From NCBI GenBank assembly GCA_007692585.1, contig REBU01000027.1, positions 1 through 37,278 of the forward strand: a DNA stretch of 37,278 nucleotides, written 5' to 3'. The stretch is from Paracoccaceae bacterium (lineage in GTDB: Bacteria > Pseudomonadota > Alphaproteobacteria > Rhodobacterales > Rhodobacteraceae). The notes below the pieces were generated by a model that saw only the letters and a list, made by a program, of their open reading frames with translations, made no database searches and was not told the origin of the DNA. The position numbers and the translations under genes are program-made. This document shows, in pieces, positions 37,100 to 37,278 of this stretch (position 1 is its first letter; each line of letters starts with the position of its first letter).

Positions 37100-37278
37100 A
37101 ACTTCAAAGAATAACGGGGGATGCGGCGAGCTGCCCCCCTTCAGGGCCAGTGGTTGTGCGCGGACCTATCAGGCGGGCCGACCTCCGCGGGTCAGACGCG
37201 CCGGCAAGCTCCCCTTTAGAACGCTAGGGGATGCACACATCGTTAGGTTTGATTTTTGCTGTGCGCTTGACGGGTTTT
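37100..37278. other. Intergenic tail after the dehydratase gene
   Basis: No gene is recognised here. GGGGG (37116-37120) and CCCCCC (37134-37139) could form a hairpin directly after the stop, but no T-run follows, so termination is uncertain. TTGACG near 37267 at the window edge resembles a -35 box whose partner would lie outside. Confidence 0.4.

Overview
The window looks like chromosomal DNA of a GC-rich alphaproteobacterium, most likely order Rhodobacterales (Rhodobacter/Roseobacter-type). The signs are a cyclohexadienyl/arogenate-type dehydrogenase beside hisC, a methionine synthase split into two genes, an AcuI-type acrylyl-CoA reductase, MeaB, and tightly packed operons with GTGA/ATGA stop-start overlaps. 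This placement is inferred from gene content; no database was searched. No integrase, transposase, phage gene or CRISPR array is visible. Most of the window is ordinary core genome with a few accessory pieces.

Layout. 1-5.9 kb, minus strand: hisC, tyrA-like dehydrogenase and an extensin-like lipoprotein form one operon, followed by a DMT transporter, a YgfZ-type folate-binding protein and a pirin. Between pirin and ygfZ lies a 33-bp inverted repeat with a G-quadruplex-type run in its loop. 6-9 kb: a one-helix membrane protein, a small HNH nuclease, an NTF2-like protein and a SulP anion transporter. 9.1-13.8 kb: an M17 aminopeptidase overlapping an NlpC/P60 peptidase, converging on helicase HrpB. 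14-16.6 kb, plus strand: a three-gene surface-polysaccharide operon (export lipoprotein, SDR epimerase, priming sugar transferase). 16.8-17.3 kb: two small proteins, one only 24 residues long, with its own ECF-type promoter candidate and terminator. 17.3-23.2 kb, minus strand: acuI, tRNA-Gly(UCC), an Fsr-like MFS exporter, and a type I secretion adaptor/ABC pair. 23.3-27.1 kb: the two-gene cobalamin-dependent methionine synthase behind a strong operator-like dyad. 27.2-29.1 kb, minus strand: rpmB, meaB and rpsO. 29.3-32.7 kb, plus strand: an RTX calcium-binding protein carrying three copies of an unfamiliar motif (GLFDELDERIHSSDAF), then a FadH-like dienoyl-CoA reductase. 32.7-37.1 kb: Tex, divergent from a membrane-anchored FlaA1/WbpM-type UDP-sugar 4,6-dehydratase.

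How the genes fit together. Two loci serve surface polysaccharide (13980-16593 and 35114-37099). The type I secretion pair at 20092-23186 could export the RTX protein encoded 6 kb away, but that link is conjecture. metH and meaB both point to cobalamin-dependent metabolism. acuI, meaB and fadH point to acyl-CoA metabolism (acrylate/3-hydroxypropionate, methylmalonyl-CoA, unsaturated fatty acids).

The items most worth a second look are the hairpin with a G4 apex (4820-4909), the three-copy motif ahead of the RTX repeats (29556-29858), the 24-residue membrane protein with its promoter (17101-17315), the dyad ahead of the split methionine synthase (23290-23327), and the Tat-type lipoprotein signal on the polysaccharide export protein.
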